Positions 1-7,679 of a stretch of 37,274 bases of DNA are shown one piece after another. The translations under genes were made by a program, and so were the position numbers. Within the stretch, counting starts at the first letter, position 1. Each line of letters starts with the position of its first letter. The stretch spans positions 1 to 37,274 of the forward strand of contig JAJUJH010000009.1 in the NCBI GenBank assembly GCA_029265435.1. Reading direction: 5' to 3'. The DNA is from Clostridiales bacterium. Lineage in GTDB: Bacteria; Bacillota; Clostridia; Christensenellales; SZUA-584. The notes below the pieces were generated by a model. It saw only the letters and a list, made by a program, of their open reading frames with translations. It had not been told where the DNA came from and made no database searches.

Positions 1-2
1 AA

Positions 3-89
3 GCGCTTTCACGCATCACGCATCGGGACGTGACGGAGGCGTACATCTATTATCTGGAGACAGGAGAAGCCGTGCGCCTGAACGGCTGA
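3..89 (+). CDS. C-terminal end of an unidentified protein (partial)
   Basis: An open frame enters from the left edge and stops with TGA at 87-89, giving 28 residues that end in AVRLNG. Codon use is GC-rich at third positions like the neighbouring genes, which favours this frame over the arginine-rich alternative frame. I do not recognise the protein and too little is visible for a family assignment. A short GC hairpin (93-107) follows the stop but has no T-run. Confidence 0.45.
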   Translation, partial: ALSRITHRDVTEAYIYYLETGEAVRLNG

Positions 90-152
90 AGCCCCGCTGC
101 AAGCGGGCGCGCGGACGGATTGGTTATGACGTGAAAAAAGCGACAGAAGGCT

Positions 153-180
153 TTGCCGCGTGGAAGATATGTGATATAAC
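153..180 (+). promoter_or_regulatory. Possible housekeeping (sigma-A) promoter for the ybjQ-family gene
   Basis: TTGCCG (153-158) and TATAAC (175-180) are separated by 16 bases. They match the -35 consensus at 4 of 6 and the -10 consensus at 5 of 6 positions. The site lies about 30 bases before the start codon and behind the stop of the upstream gene. It is inferred from consensus only. Confidence 0.4.
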
Positions 181-212
181 ATAATAGAAAAACGATAATC
201 GGAGGGAAAACG

Positions 213-521
213 ATGATCATCATGACGGTTGAAAACGTCGGCAAACCATACGAGATACTGGGGCTTGTGAGAGGGTCGATGATTCAGAGCAAGCATATCG
301 GCAAAGACATGATGGCAGGATTTAAAACGATTGTGGGGGGCGAGCTTAAAGGCTATACGGAAATGATGGAAGAATCGCGCGAAATCGCGCTGAAACGCAT
401 GACGGACCAGGCTGAACTGCTGGGCGCCGACGCCGTGATCGCGATGCGTTTTACGTCGAGCTCGGTGATGCAGGGCGCCGCCGAAGTGACCGCTTACGGA
501 ACGGCGATCAAATTCAAATAG
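213..521 (+). CDS. YbjQ/UPF0145 family protein
   Basis: This 102-residue protein is full length for the YbjQ/UPF0145 (DUF74) family, small proteins that assemble into rings and whose role is poorly defined. Supporting features are the GLVRGSMI motif near residue 18, the stretch GGELKGYTEMM near residue 47, the LGADAVIAMRF motif near residue 70 and the closing YGTAIKF. The start at 213 has GGAGGG about six bases upstream; in-frame ATG codons follow but lack as good a site. It is flanked by its own promoter-like sequence and a terminator, so it looks monocistronic and unrelated to the flagellar genes. No transmembrane segment or catalytic motif is visible, and its function here is unknown. Confidence 0.88.
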   Translation: MIIMTVENVGKPYEILGLVRGSMIQSKHIGKDMMAGFKTIVGGELKGYTEMMEESREIALKRMTDQAELLGADAVIAMRFTSSSVMQGAAEVTAYGTAIKFK

Positions 522-561
522 CGAAACATCAAAAACTGTCGAAGGTTTTTCAACAAGCAGA

Positions 562-585
562 AGCATGCCGCCGGCGTGCTTTTTT
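562..585 (+). terminator. Rho-independent terminator after the ybjQ-family gene
   Basis: AGCATGCC and GGCGTGCT (562-580) form an eight-pair stem, one pair being G-U, with a three-base loop. A run of T follows directly. It sits between convergent genes. In the minus-strand direction no T-run follows, so it mainly serves the plus-strand gene. Confidence 0.8.
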
Positions 586-587
586 CT

Positions 588-1664
588 TCAGCTTATGTTG
601 ACGATCTCTTTGATTGTCACATTGAGCAGCGAACGGTCGTGCGCGAGGTCCAAATACGTTTCGGTGGGCTTGCCGTTCACGATGAGCTTGACGACCGGAC
701 GAAGGCTTGCGGTTTCGTGGTTTTTGGTCACGATTGCCGTTTCGCCGGTGCTTAAACGCACGCATGTCCCGACGGGATACGGCGCGACTTTTCGGGTGAG
801 CGCGCTGACAATGCTTGGATCGAACATCGAGTTGTAGCCGCCCATGATATACTCGATGGCGTCGGAAGGAAGCATGGCTTTCCGGTAAGGCCTGTCTGCG
901 GTCAGCGCGTCAAAAACGTCCACCACGCCTACGATGCGTCCGAACAGATGGATGGATTCGCCCGAAAGCCCCTGCGGATAGCCCTTGCCGTTAAACTGCT
1001 CGTGGTGCTGCAGCGCCGTGAGACGCGCGGCGTCGGGTATATCCATATAGTCGCATAAATAGATATAGCCCCGTTCGCTGTGTTTTTTGATCTCCTCGAA
1101 TTCTTCGGGCGTCAGCCTCGAAGGCTTGTTGAGGATATCCTTTTCAACAAACATTTTGCCCGTATCATGAAGCAGCGCGCCCAAAGCGAGCTGATGGAGC
1201 ATCTTCTTGTTGAGCCCGAGCGTAATGCCGACAACGACGGACAATATGGAAACGTTGAGGCTGTGGCTGTAGGTATAGTCATCGTAGGTTCGAAGGTCGA
1301 TCATGTTGACCATGACCTGATTGGAGTGCAGTATTTCATCGATCGTGCATTCCAGAAGCTTGTTAATGGTCTGCATGCGGGAACGGAAAGCGGAGGGTCT
1401 GCTTAACTGTGTGTTGTCGAGCAGCGCCTCCAGCTCGTTTTTCATCGTCATTTTCAGCTCTGAGCTGACGATGTCGTCCACATACAGACCTTGCGAGAGT
1501 TCATCGTCGATATAAAGCCCCTGATAACCAAGATTTGTTATTTTTCGGATAAAGGCATCGGTCAACACACGGCCTTTGCGCAGCAAAATGCGGTTTCTCG
1601 AAAGCACAAGATCTGAGGCCAGCTTATAGCCGGGTTTCAGGTGGTTAATCGGCACATATCTCAT
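588..1664 (-). CDS. HD-GYP domain c-di-GMP phosphodiesterase
   Basis: The 358-residue protein has an N-terminal region resembling the DUF3391-like leaders of such enzymes (residues 1-110) and an HD-GYP domain at about 125-300. The metal-binding HD pair is H166-D167 in LLHDTGK, followed by the HHE triad at 220-222 and GYP at 228-230. A short C-terminal beta-rich tail (about 305-358) ends the protein. Family members with these residues hydrolyse cyclic di-GMP to pGpG or GMP, usually lowering c-di-GMP and favouring motility. The gene starts three bases after the cheA stop, so it is the last gene of the cheC-cheD-cheY-cheA transcript. That placement suggests chemotaxis and c-di-GMP turnover are produced together. 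No transmembrane segment is seen, so it should be cytoplasmic. Activity is inferred from motifs. Confidence 0.9.
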   Translation of the reverse strand: MRYVPINHLKPGYKLASDLVLSRNRILLRKGRVLTDAFIRKITNLGYQGLYIDDELSQGLYVDDIVSSELKMTMKNELEALLDNTQLSRPSAFRSRMQTINKLLECTIDEILHSNQVMVNMIDLRTYDDYTYSHSLNVSILSVVVGITLGLNKKMLHQLALGALLHDTGKMFVEKDILNKPSRLTPEEFEEIKKHSERGYIYLCDYMDIPDAARLTALQHHEQFNGKGYPQGLSGESIHLFGRIVGVVDVFDALTADRPYRKAMLPSDAIEYIMGGYNSMFDPSIVSALTRKVAPYPVGTCVRLSTGETAIVTKNHETASLRPVVKLIVNGKPTETYLDLAHDRSLLNVTIKEIVNIS

Positions 1665-1667
1665 ACA

Positions 1668-3671
1668 TCAGCTCATCAGCCCATTCACGTCGAGAATGAG
1701 ACTCACACTCCCGTCTCCAAGTATCGTACATCCCGCAATGCTCTTGGATAACCCGAGTATATTTGCGATATATATGGGCAAGGGTTTCACCACCGTTTGC
1801 TGTTCGCCTATCAGCTCGTCAACAAACAGGCAGTATGTCATCGTCTGGGTTTCCAGCAATACCAGTATGCCGTCTTCAAAAGAAGTGGCTTTCGGCTCGA
1901 TGTTGAACACCTTATGCAGCCTCAATATCGGGTAACAGCTGCCGCGCATGGTGATCATTTCGTTGCCGTCCGGGTCTTTGGCGATGTCGTGGATGTTTTT
2001 CGGCTTGAAAGCTTCCTTGATGGAAAGCAGCGGAAGAATGAAAATGCTGTTTCCGACACTGACCTGCATACCCTCGATGATGGCGAGCGTGAGCGGTATG
2101 CGGATTTGCACCGTCATTCCCTGCCCCGGCTTGCTTTCAACTTCGAGCGAACCGCCAAGCTTGTGTATGTTTTGCTGCACCACGTCCATGCCGACGCCGC
2201 GTCCCGAAAACTCCGTCACCTGTTCTTTGGTGGAAAAACCGGGCGCGAAAATCAGAGAATAAATCTCCTTGTCGCTCATATCGGCCGGATTTTTCTTGAC
2301 AAGCCCTTTTTTGACGCCCTTGTCGAGAATCGCTTCACGGTTGAGACCGCGCCCGTCGTCGGATACGCTGATAAGCACATCGCTGCCCGAGTTGTGCGCC
2401 TCAAGCGTAATCCGTCCTGTGGGGTTTTTGCCGAGCTTTTCGCGCTCCTCCGGCGTTTCAAGGCCGTGGTCCATCGAATTGCGGATGATGTGCATGAGAG
2501 GATCCGACAGATTGTCGATCACGTTTTTATCAAGCTCCGTGTCTTCCCCGATGATGATAAGCTCCGCCTGCTTGCCGAACTTGTTGGCCATATCCCGAAC
2601 GATGCGCTCCATCTTATGGAACGTGGCCGATACGGGAATCATGCGGATGGCCATCACGATATCCTGAAGCTCGTCGGTCAGCTTGCGCAGCTGGCGCGAC
2701 GCTTTCTCGAAGCTGTCAAGATTCAGCTTCAAAACCTCGGGGTTTTTGGTGACGGTCGATTCGGTAATAACGATTTCGCCGACGATATCCATGAGCGCAT
2801 CGAGCTTGCTCAGGTTGACGCTCATATAATTCTGCTTGATATTATGCGACGAATCCGACGCCTGCACCGCGCTTCCGGCGGCTTTGGCTTCGGCGCTTTT
2901 TCCTGACGCACGTTTTTCGGCTTTTTCGGTTTTCTCGATCTCCTCAAAATGAAGCTCGCTGATAAAAAACGCTTCCTTGATTTTGCTGTGGATTACGCTG
3001 GCGGGCTGGTCCGATTCGATAAACAGATCAAAGCCGTTGGCCGTAATCTCGTCGTCGCTGTGTTCGCCCAACAGGTCGGCCGGAACGGTTTGGATGCTTC
3101 GGCATAACGACTCGAGCGATTTCACGACGCCGAGCGCGCGGATGTTTTCCATTTTGCTGTCTTTGTGGAATTTGACATGCGCCTTATAAAGGTGCATGCC
3201 CGGCTCGTCGGATGCAAAAGCAAAAGGCGTTTTGTCTCCGGCCGTTTCTTCTTCTTTTTGAACCCGGTCGGAAGAGGTCAGAATCTTATAGAAGTCGTGC
3301 ACTTTCCCGGTGATATGCGACAGATCGCCGTCGGGAAGGCCGCTTGTTTGGATTTTTGCAAATTCCGATTTGATTGCGTCCACGGACGAGAAAACAAGGT
3401 CGCTGATTTTTCTGTAATCCCGCTTTCGCGCTTGATGCTCGCGAAGAAATCCGAACAGGTCTTCAAGCGCATGAGAGAGTTCGGTGATGTTGTCAAAATT
3501 CATCATCGCCGAAGACCCTTTGATCGTATGCAGTATGCGGAAAATATCTCCGATCTGGTCGGCCGTAAAAGAACTGTTTTTTTCGCAGGTCAAAAGCAAA
3601 GACTCCAGATTGTCGAGCAGCTGACCGTTTTCATACAAATAAACATCCAATATCGAATCGTTTGCTGACAT
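1668..3671 (-). CDS. cheA: Chemotaxis histidine kinase CheA
   Basis: CheA autophosphorylates under receptor control and passes phosphate to CheY and CheB. At 667 residues it has the standard five-domain order. The P1 phosphotransfer domain has H48 in LHTIKGSS. A P2-like CheY/CheB-docking region lies at about 165-245. The P3 dimerisation helices (about 280-345) begin VNLSKLDALMDIVGEI. The P4 ATPase has an N-box (IIRNSMDHGLE), a G1 box (VSDDGRGL) and a G2 box (FSGRGVGMDVV). A CheW-like P5 domain occupies about 530-667. An acidic and alanine-rich linker (about 245-275) precedes P3. The start has AGGGGAG a few bases upstream. It follows cheY by 47 bases and the HD-GYP gene is three bases downstream. 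All key residues are present, so it should be active. Confidence 0.97.
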   Translation of the reverse strand: MSANDSILDVYLYENGQLLDNLESLLLTCEKNSSFTADQIGDIFRILHTIKGSSAMMNFDNITELSHALEDLFGFLREHQARKRDYRKISDLVFSSVDAIKSEFAKIQTSGLPDGDLSHITGKVHDFYKILTSSDRVQKEEETAGDKTPFAFASDEPGMHLYKAHVKFHKDSKMENIRALGVVKSLESLCRSIQTVPADLLGEHSDDEITANGFDLFIESDQPASVIHSKIKEAFFISELHFEEIEKTEKAEKRASGKSAEAKAAGSAVQASDSSHNIKQNYMSVNLSKLDALMDIVGEIVITESTVTKNPEVLKLNLDSFEKASRQLRKLTDELQDIVMAIRMIPVSATFHKMERIVRDMANKFGKQAELIIIGEDTELDKNVIDNLSDPLMHIIRNSMDHGLETPEEREKLGKNPTGRITLEAHNSGSDVLISVSDDGRGLNREAILDKGVKKGLVKKNPADMSDKEIYSLIFAPGFSTKEQVTEFSGRGVGMDVVQQNIHKLGGSLEVESKPGQGMTVQIRIPLTLAIIEGMQVSVGNSIFILPLLSIKEAFKPKNIHDIAKDPDGNEMITMRGSCYPILRLHKVFNIEPKATSFEDGILVLLETQTMTYCLFVDELIGEQQTVVKPLPIYIANILGLSKSIAGCTILGDGSVSLILDVNGLMS

Positions 3672-3718
3672 GAATGCTCCCCTTCTTTCGTAATAATGGC
3701 GTGAAGAAAATCAGCCAA

Positions 3719-4075
3719 TCAGGGCAGGTTGTTAAGCGCCGCAACAATGACGTCTTCTTTGAACGGCTTCACGATAAAGCCTTTGGCGCCCGAAAGAACG
3801 GCCTCTCTGACCATGCTTTCCTGGCCCATGGCGCTGATCATCACAATGCGGGCGCCGGGGTCCATTTCCAGTATCTTTTTAAGGCTGGTCAGCCCGTCCA
3901 TCTCCGGCATCGTGATATCCATCGTCACGATGTCGGGGCCGAGCTCCTGATATTTCTGCAAAGCGACTTTGCCGTTTTCGGCTTCGCCGATGACTTCATA
4001 GCCGTTTTTTGTCAGCATGTTTTTGATGGAAACACGCATAAACGCTGCGTCGTCGACGATCAGTACTTTCTTCAT
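3719..4075 (-). CDS. cheY: Chemotaxis response regulator CheY
   Basis: This is a single receiver domain of 118 residues. It has the acidic pocket D8/D9, phosphoacceptor D53 in TMDITMPEMDG, the switch serine S81 in MISAMG and the invariant lysine K103 in VKPF. Phosphorylated CheY binds the flagellar switch to change rotation. The start at 4075 begins MKKVLIVDD and has AGGAGG about 12 bases upstream. The open frame extends further upstream, but that part is basic, unlike receiver domains, and has no better ribosome site. It lies between cheD (59-base gap) and cheA (47-base gap). In Gram-positive chemotaxis CheY-P typically promotes smooth swimming and activates CheC; this is family knowledge, not visible here. 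Confidence 0.95.
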   Translation of the reverse strand: MKKVLIVDDAAFMRVSIKNMLTKNGYEVIGEAENGKVALQKYQELGPDIVTMDITMPEMDGLTSLKKILEMDPGARIVMISAMGQESMVREAVLSGAKGFIVKPFKEDVIVAALNNLP

Positions 4076-4134
4076 GGTTTTGAGTAACCTCCTGTTTTTG
4101 CGGATAAATTTATCGGTTTTGCCCTGTCGCGGCG

Positions 4135-4620
4135 CTATATCACCTTGACGGCTCTTGGAGATACGGTTCTGATGGAAAGCGTGCAGCTCTCGCAGCAAAA
4201 TTCAATGGAGCGGCCGCTGCTGCCCCCCGTATCCTCGCCGTCAATGACGATACGGTTTTCTCCTAATATTTTGTGGCACATGGCAATGTTGCGCTGCCCC
4301 ACGTTCATAATGTCAACCGCTCCAGTTGTATGGAACATGTGTGCGCCGCCCGCAAATTTGGCGCGAAGTCTCTGGCGGGAGGCGCCGGCCTTTGTGACCA
4401 GCTCGATCATGTCCGTTATCGCCGTATCCGCAAACTTGAACCTGTTTGTGACTTCGGAACGAATGGACGCGGTAGGCAGCATGATATGAACCATGCCGCC
4501 GATTTTTGCGACCGGGTCGTAAAGGACGAGGCCGATACAGGACCCAAGCCCCAGCGTAACCAATTTGTCGGGCGATTGCGCAACTTTTTGCTCCGCAACG
4601 CCAATCGTATATATTCTCAT
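4135..4620 (-). CDS. cheD: Chemoreceptor glutamine deamidase CheD
   Basis: CheD deamidates specific glutamines on chemoreceptors and partners with CheC. The 161-residue protein has the catalytic set expected from the family: T22, C28 in LGLGSCIG and H45 in GGMVHIMLP. The later motif KFAGGAHMF is also typical. The start codon overlaps the cheC stop (ATGA), so the two are translationally coupled, matching their physical partnership. Length and motif order are normal for CheD. The presence of both CheC and CheD marks the adaptation system as the type known from Bacillus and Thermotoga rather than the enteric type. Confidence 0.95.
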   Translation of the reverse strand: MRIYTIGVAEQKVAQSPDKLVTLGLGSCIGLVLYDPVAKIGGMVHIMLPTASIRSEVTNRFKFADTAITDMIELVTKAGASRQRLRAKFAGGAHMFHTTGAVDIMNVGQRNIAMCHKILGENRIVIDGEDTGGSSGRSIEFCCESCTLSIRTVSPRAVKVI

Positions 4621-5240
4621 GCAAGCCCCATCTGTGCCATCAAACGCTTATACGACTCAACCTCCGGTATCAAAAAGAAATGGCCGTATATGCTGTGTTC
4701 GTTTTCAACAAATTCCGTTTCCATAAACAGCACTTTGTCGCTGTATTCCCCGTAGGCCGATACCAAAAGATTGAGCACGGCCCCCGCCATATCCATCACG
4801 AGCTCAGGCACAGACGCATCGATACGCAGTCCGGTGAGCGATGAAATGGCCGAAATGTAAGAGCCGATCAGTATATTCGATAGCTCTTTGAGAGCGCTTA
4901 GCTGCATCTCGTTGAACTCGCCGCTTTCGTCCACCTCTCCGCCCATCTGAGAAATGATCGCTTTTGTGAGCGAATAAGCGTCGTCATGGTTCAATACGAG
5001 AAGAATGTATCCGTCCAAATCGTCCGAGATGCCGACCAGCAGGCCGGCCACAACGGTTTCCGGACCGTCGAGTATGTCGCATATTTTTTCATACTCGCAA
5101 AACTGCGCATGCGGCACCTGGATATTGACCTCGTGCCCAAGCATGGAAGCAAGAGCCGTTGCCGCGTGACCGGCGCCGATGTTTTCAAGCTCCTTCAAAA
5201 AATCAAGATGGTCGCTTGATACCCCACCCAAATCAAACAT
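4617..5240 (-). CDS. cheC: CheY-P phosphatase CheC
   Basis: CheC is a CheY-P phosphatase that also regulates CheD. Two copies of the phosphatase helix motif are visible, ELENIGAGHAATAL near the N-terminus and ALKELSNILIGSYISAI in the middle, each keeping the E-x2-N pair. The start is set at 5240 (MFDLGG, 207 residues), because GGGAG lies five bases upstream and the length fits known CheC proteins. An upstream in-frame ATG at 5285 adds 15 residues but has no ribosome site. It is the first gene of the leftward operon and overlaps cheD by four bases. It lacks the flagellar switch domain seen in FliY, so it is not FliY. Confidence 0.94.
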   Translation of the reverse strand: MFDLGGVSSDHLDFLKELENIGAGHAATALASMLGHEVNIQVPHAQFCEYEKICDILDGPETVVAGLLVGISDDLDGYILLVLNHDDAYSLTKAIISQMGGEVDESGEFNEMQLSALKELSNILIGSYISAISSLTGLRIDASVPELVMDMAGAVLNLLVSAYGEYSDKVLFMETEFVENEHSIYGHFFLIPEVESYKRLMAQMGLA

Positions 5241-5283
5241 AACATCTCCCATTTGCCGATGAGCTTTCATTATAGACGAAAAC

Positions 5284-5310
5284 ACATCGGCGCGCTGTTT
5301 TTTTTATTGA
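5284..5310 (-). promoter_or_regulatory. Weak sigma-D-like promoter candidate for the cheC operon
   Basis: Read on the minus strand, TCAA (5310-5307), 15 bases, then GCCGATGT (5291-5284) differ from TAAA-N15-GCCGATAT at one -35 and one -10 position. A transcript would begin near 5277, about 37 bases before the cheC start. A TATAAT at 5274-5269 is closer but has no matching -35. Consensus-based only. Confidence 0.35.
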
Positions 5311-5358
5311 GCGCTCCGATATCCGCTTCATTATATATCGAACCGAATAATAAAACTG

Positions 5359-5384
5359 TTAAGCTTTTTCAAAAAATCCGATAT
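5359..5384 (+). promoter_or_regulatory. Sigma-D-like promoter candidate upstream of the FliK-like gene
   Basis: TTAA (5359-5362), 14 bases, then TCCGATAT (5377-5384) match the sigma-D consensus with one mismatch in each element. It lies about 100 bases before the FliK-like start, inside the AT-rich divergent gap between cheC and that gene (5241-5486). Apart from this and the cheC promoter candidate, the gap holds only a GAGCGCTC palindrome near 5310. Confidence 0.45.
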
Positions 5385-5486
5385 ATCATATAGAAAGCGA
5401 TACGCCAAAACGCATTAAACATATAACCCGAATCGAATCGGTATAAACGCAAAAAGTTGCGAAATTTATCAAAAAAGGCGAAAGAG

Positions 5487-7262
5487 ATGCGAGTTGAGAA
5501 CATCGGCGCACAAAAAAGCATACCGGACAGCCCCCAGCGCCCCGGCCTGTCCGAAGGGGACGTGCTGATAGCGGAAGTGACGGATATCAAGGGTGACAGG
5601 GTCATATTGAAGAATCAGAACGGCGGCGGCGTCCTGACCGCGAAGCTGCTTGGCGATATCAATGTGGCCGTTGGTGATTTTGTGGAGACGGTGGTGGACG
5701 AAGCGAGCGGAGGCCGCTATGTGCTGCGCGTTTTGGACATTTCGCGTCAGGCGCCGTTTGAGACGGATGTGCCGATCGCGGCGGATATGGGGGTGCAGAG
5801 TCAGGCGGCACGTGCGCAGGCGCTGCTTGGCGCTTTGTCCATGCTCAAAAACAATCCGGGCGCCGATCCGAAAGCGGCGGCGTTTTTGTCGCGGCACGGG
5901 CTGGCCGGCTCGGCCGAGAATATGGAAGCGGTGTCTTCGATGGCCAAAAGCCCGTCGCCGCTCATCGCGCTGCTCACGCAGATTATCAAGGGCTTCGGCG
6001 CGGAAGAGAAGCTTCAGGACTCTTCGCCAGCGTTTGGAGAGGGCGCCGGGATATCGCGGCCCGACACGGCGAAGCCGTCAAACGGTGCGGCGGATCCAAT
6101 ACGGCCTCTCGGCGACGCCGATGAAGCCGTACGGCAGGACACGCAGCAGACGGAGACGCCGCACGTGCAGACAGCGCCGGCGGACGCTGTGCAATACGCA
6201 AAGACTGTGGCGGCGCACGCCCCGACCGAAAACAATACGCTTCAAAACGGCGGTCCGACAGTACGCGGCGGCGCCGGAGCCGTTTTGGGCAATGAACTGC
6301 CGGTTGAAACGCAAACGCCGCCGCCGGGCGGGGCGGCAAACATGTCCGCAGCCGCTGAAGCGCCTTCGCAGACGGAGCCGGAGACTCAAAACCGCGATGC
6401 AGCGCAGCCGGATGGTCCGATTGCGGCGAATGCGGATACGATGCCGCAGAGCGGGCGGGAGACGGTTTCAAGCCCGTTTGTTCCGGCCGAACAAATGCCG
6501 CTTTCGCAGGGAGAGAAGGTGCATAACCCGGCGTCTGCACAGCCGCTTCCGGAAAACGCGGAGGCTGCCGCTGTGCCGCGAGCTTTCGCATCTGACGCGG
6601 ATGAGCCGGCGCAGAAGCCCGGGACCAATGAAGAAGCAAAGACGCAAAGGGGAGAAATGGCGCGGAAGGCGCTTGAAATGTTTGTCCGGTTGGAAGACGC
6701 CGACAGTTTGGCGGCGAATATCAAAAAAGCCGTCGAGAAATTGCCGGAACAGCTAAAAGAACTAAAGCTTTTGACGGATAAAGCCGATAATACAATAAAG
6801 GAAGCTGTCGGGCAGAAGCTTGACCATATTGAAAAGCAGATGTCGCTGATAAGCGAAGTGAAGCGTTTCGACTGCTATCAGATACCGCTTCAGACGTCCG
6901 CACAGCGGCAGACCACCGCGGAGCTCTATGTATACCGGTACCGCAGCGGTAAAAAAGCGGTGGATCCCGACAACATTTTGATATTGCTCGGGCTTGATAC
7001 GCAGTACATGGGCCGAGTGGAAACGCTCGTAAAAACGAGCGGCAGGAACCTGTCCGTAGAGTTCAATCTGGAAGACATGCGGCTGGCGGAAGAGGTAATG
7101 ACGGAGGCGGACGGTCTCAAAACGGCGGTCCGGCAGTCGGGATATACGCTGACGGGGATCGGCGTCAAACAGCTTGCCGCCCGAACTTCGGTGCTGAACG
7201 CCGAGGAACGGTTTGAAAAAGAGGCGGGCGGCAGCGCGGGAAACCTGGATGTGCGGATATGA
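5487..7262 (+). CDS. FliK-like hook-length control family protein (YlqG type)
   Basis: This is a 591-residue protein. Residues about 20-80 form a compact beta-rich domain (SEGDVLIAEVTDIKGDRVIL). A long low-complexity middle rich in Ala, Pro, Glu and Gln (about 170-390) follows. The C-terminal domain (about 400-580), with YVYRYRSGKKAVDPDNILILLGLDT-type sequence split by short linkers, resembles the substrate-switch domain of FliK. The architecture of ordered ends with an extended middle is that of a molecular ruler. Its stop overlaps the start of the FlhB-like gene, the same pairing as ylqG-ylqH in Bacillus. The start at 5487 (ATG, weak AAGG upstream) is preferred over an in-frame TTG at 5457 with no ribosome site. 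A classical fliK may also exist outside the window. Confidence 0.72.
   Translation: MRVENIGAQKSIPDSPQRPGLSEGDVLIAEVTDIKGDRVILKNQNGGGVLTAKLLGDINVAVGDFVETVVDEASGGRYVLRVLDISRQAPFETDVPIAADMGVQSQAARAQALLGALSMLKNNPGADPKAAAFLSRHGLAGSAENMEAVSSMAKSPSPLIALLTQIIKGFGAEEKLQDSSPAFGEGAGISRPDTAKPSNGAADPIRPLGDADEAVRQDTQQTETPHVQTAPADAVQYAKTVAAHAPTENNTLQNGGPTVRGGAGAVLGNELPVETQTPPPGGAANMSAAAEAPSQTEPETQNRDAAQPDGPIAANADTMPQSGRETVSSPFVPAEQMPLSQGEKVHNPASAQPLPENAEAAAVPRAFASDADEPAQKPGTNEEAKTQRGEMARKALEMFVRLEDADSLAANIKKAVEKLPEQLKELKLLTDKADNTIKEAVGQKLDHIEKQMSLISEVKRFDCYQIPLQTSAQRQTTAELYVYRYRSGKKAVDPDNILILLGLDTQYMGRVETLVKTSGRNLSVEFNLEDMRLAEEVMTEADGLKTAVRQSGYTLTGIGVKQLAARTSVLNAEERFEKEAGGSAGNLDVRI
6763..6790 (+). promoter_or_regulatory. 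Internal sigma-D-like promoter inside the FliK-like gene
   Basis: TAAA (6763-6766), 16 bases, then GCCGATAA (6783-6790) match the -35 fully and the -10 at seven of eight positions. GCCGATAA is itself the enteric FliA -10. It would transcribe the FlhB-like gene, fliD and fliS. It lies in coding sequence, so chance is possible. Confidence 0.35.
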
Positions 7263-7567
7263 CAGAAGAGAACGAAAAAGAAAAGGCTTCCGAAGCCGCG
7301 GCGCTGAAATATAACGCGGAGGACGATAATGCGCCGTATATCGTCGCGCTGGGCAGAGGGTATGTCGCCAAACGCATGGTGGAAACCGCGCGTGAAAACA
7401 ATGTTCAGGTGGTGCAGGACAGGAAACTGTCCTCTGTGCTGCAGAAGATGAGCGTGGGCGACGAGATACCCGAGGAGCTTTACAAAGTGGTTGCCGAGAT
7501 ACTCGTATTTGTCAGCCACATGGATTCAAAATACGGTTCGCGGTTTGGACTTGATAAAAAACGCTGA
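7259..7567 (+). CDS. FlhB C-terminal-domain-like protein (YlqH type)
   Basis: The 102-residue protein matches only the cytoplasmic C-terminal part of FlhB and lacks the four membrane segments. Segments KYNAEDDNAPYIVALGRGYVA and SVGDEIPEELYKVVAEILVFV align by eye with the end of the full FlhB encoded at 17377-18450, which ends CEVGDEIPEDMYKAVAEVLAYV. The NPTH autocleavage motif is absent, so it corresponds to the cleaved FlhB-CC fragment. It overlaps the FliK-like gene by four bases, suggesting the two proteins act together in export specificity. The full role of YlqH-type proteins is not settled; it may substitute for or compete with FlhB-CC. Homology is clear, function is inferred. Confidence 0.85.
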   Translation: MTEENEKEKASEAAALKYNAEDDNAPYIVALGRGYVAKRMVETARENNVQVVQDRKLSSVLQKMSVGDEIPEELYKVVAEILVFVSHMDSKYGSRFGLDKKR

Positions 7568-7679
7568 TATATATGCAAATATAAAACGGGAATTGATTCA
7601 AGCATCAAACGAATCAAAACGATACGGCGGGCATAAGCGATGGGCGCCTGCCAACGGTGAATAAGAGGAGGTATTTAAA

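Noticed and set aside
93-107. GC hairpin after the partial first gene as a terminator
   Set aside because: The six-pair stem is followed by GC-rich sequence on both strands, without a T-run.
1797-2906. Long open frame antisense to cheA (about 369 codons)
   Set aside because: cheA is clearly coding on the other strand with all domains. The antisense frame is rich in His, Arg and Val without any recognisable motif.
4752-4762. GCCGATAC inside cheC on the plus strand
   Set aside because: No -35 element upstream and no plus-strand gene downstream in cheC or the rest of the antisense region.
5314-5322. CCGATAT on the plus strand in the cheC gap as another sigma-D site
   Set aside because: No TAAA-like element lies 14-16 bases upstream; the stretch there is a T-run.
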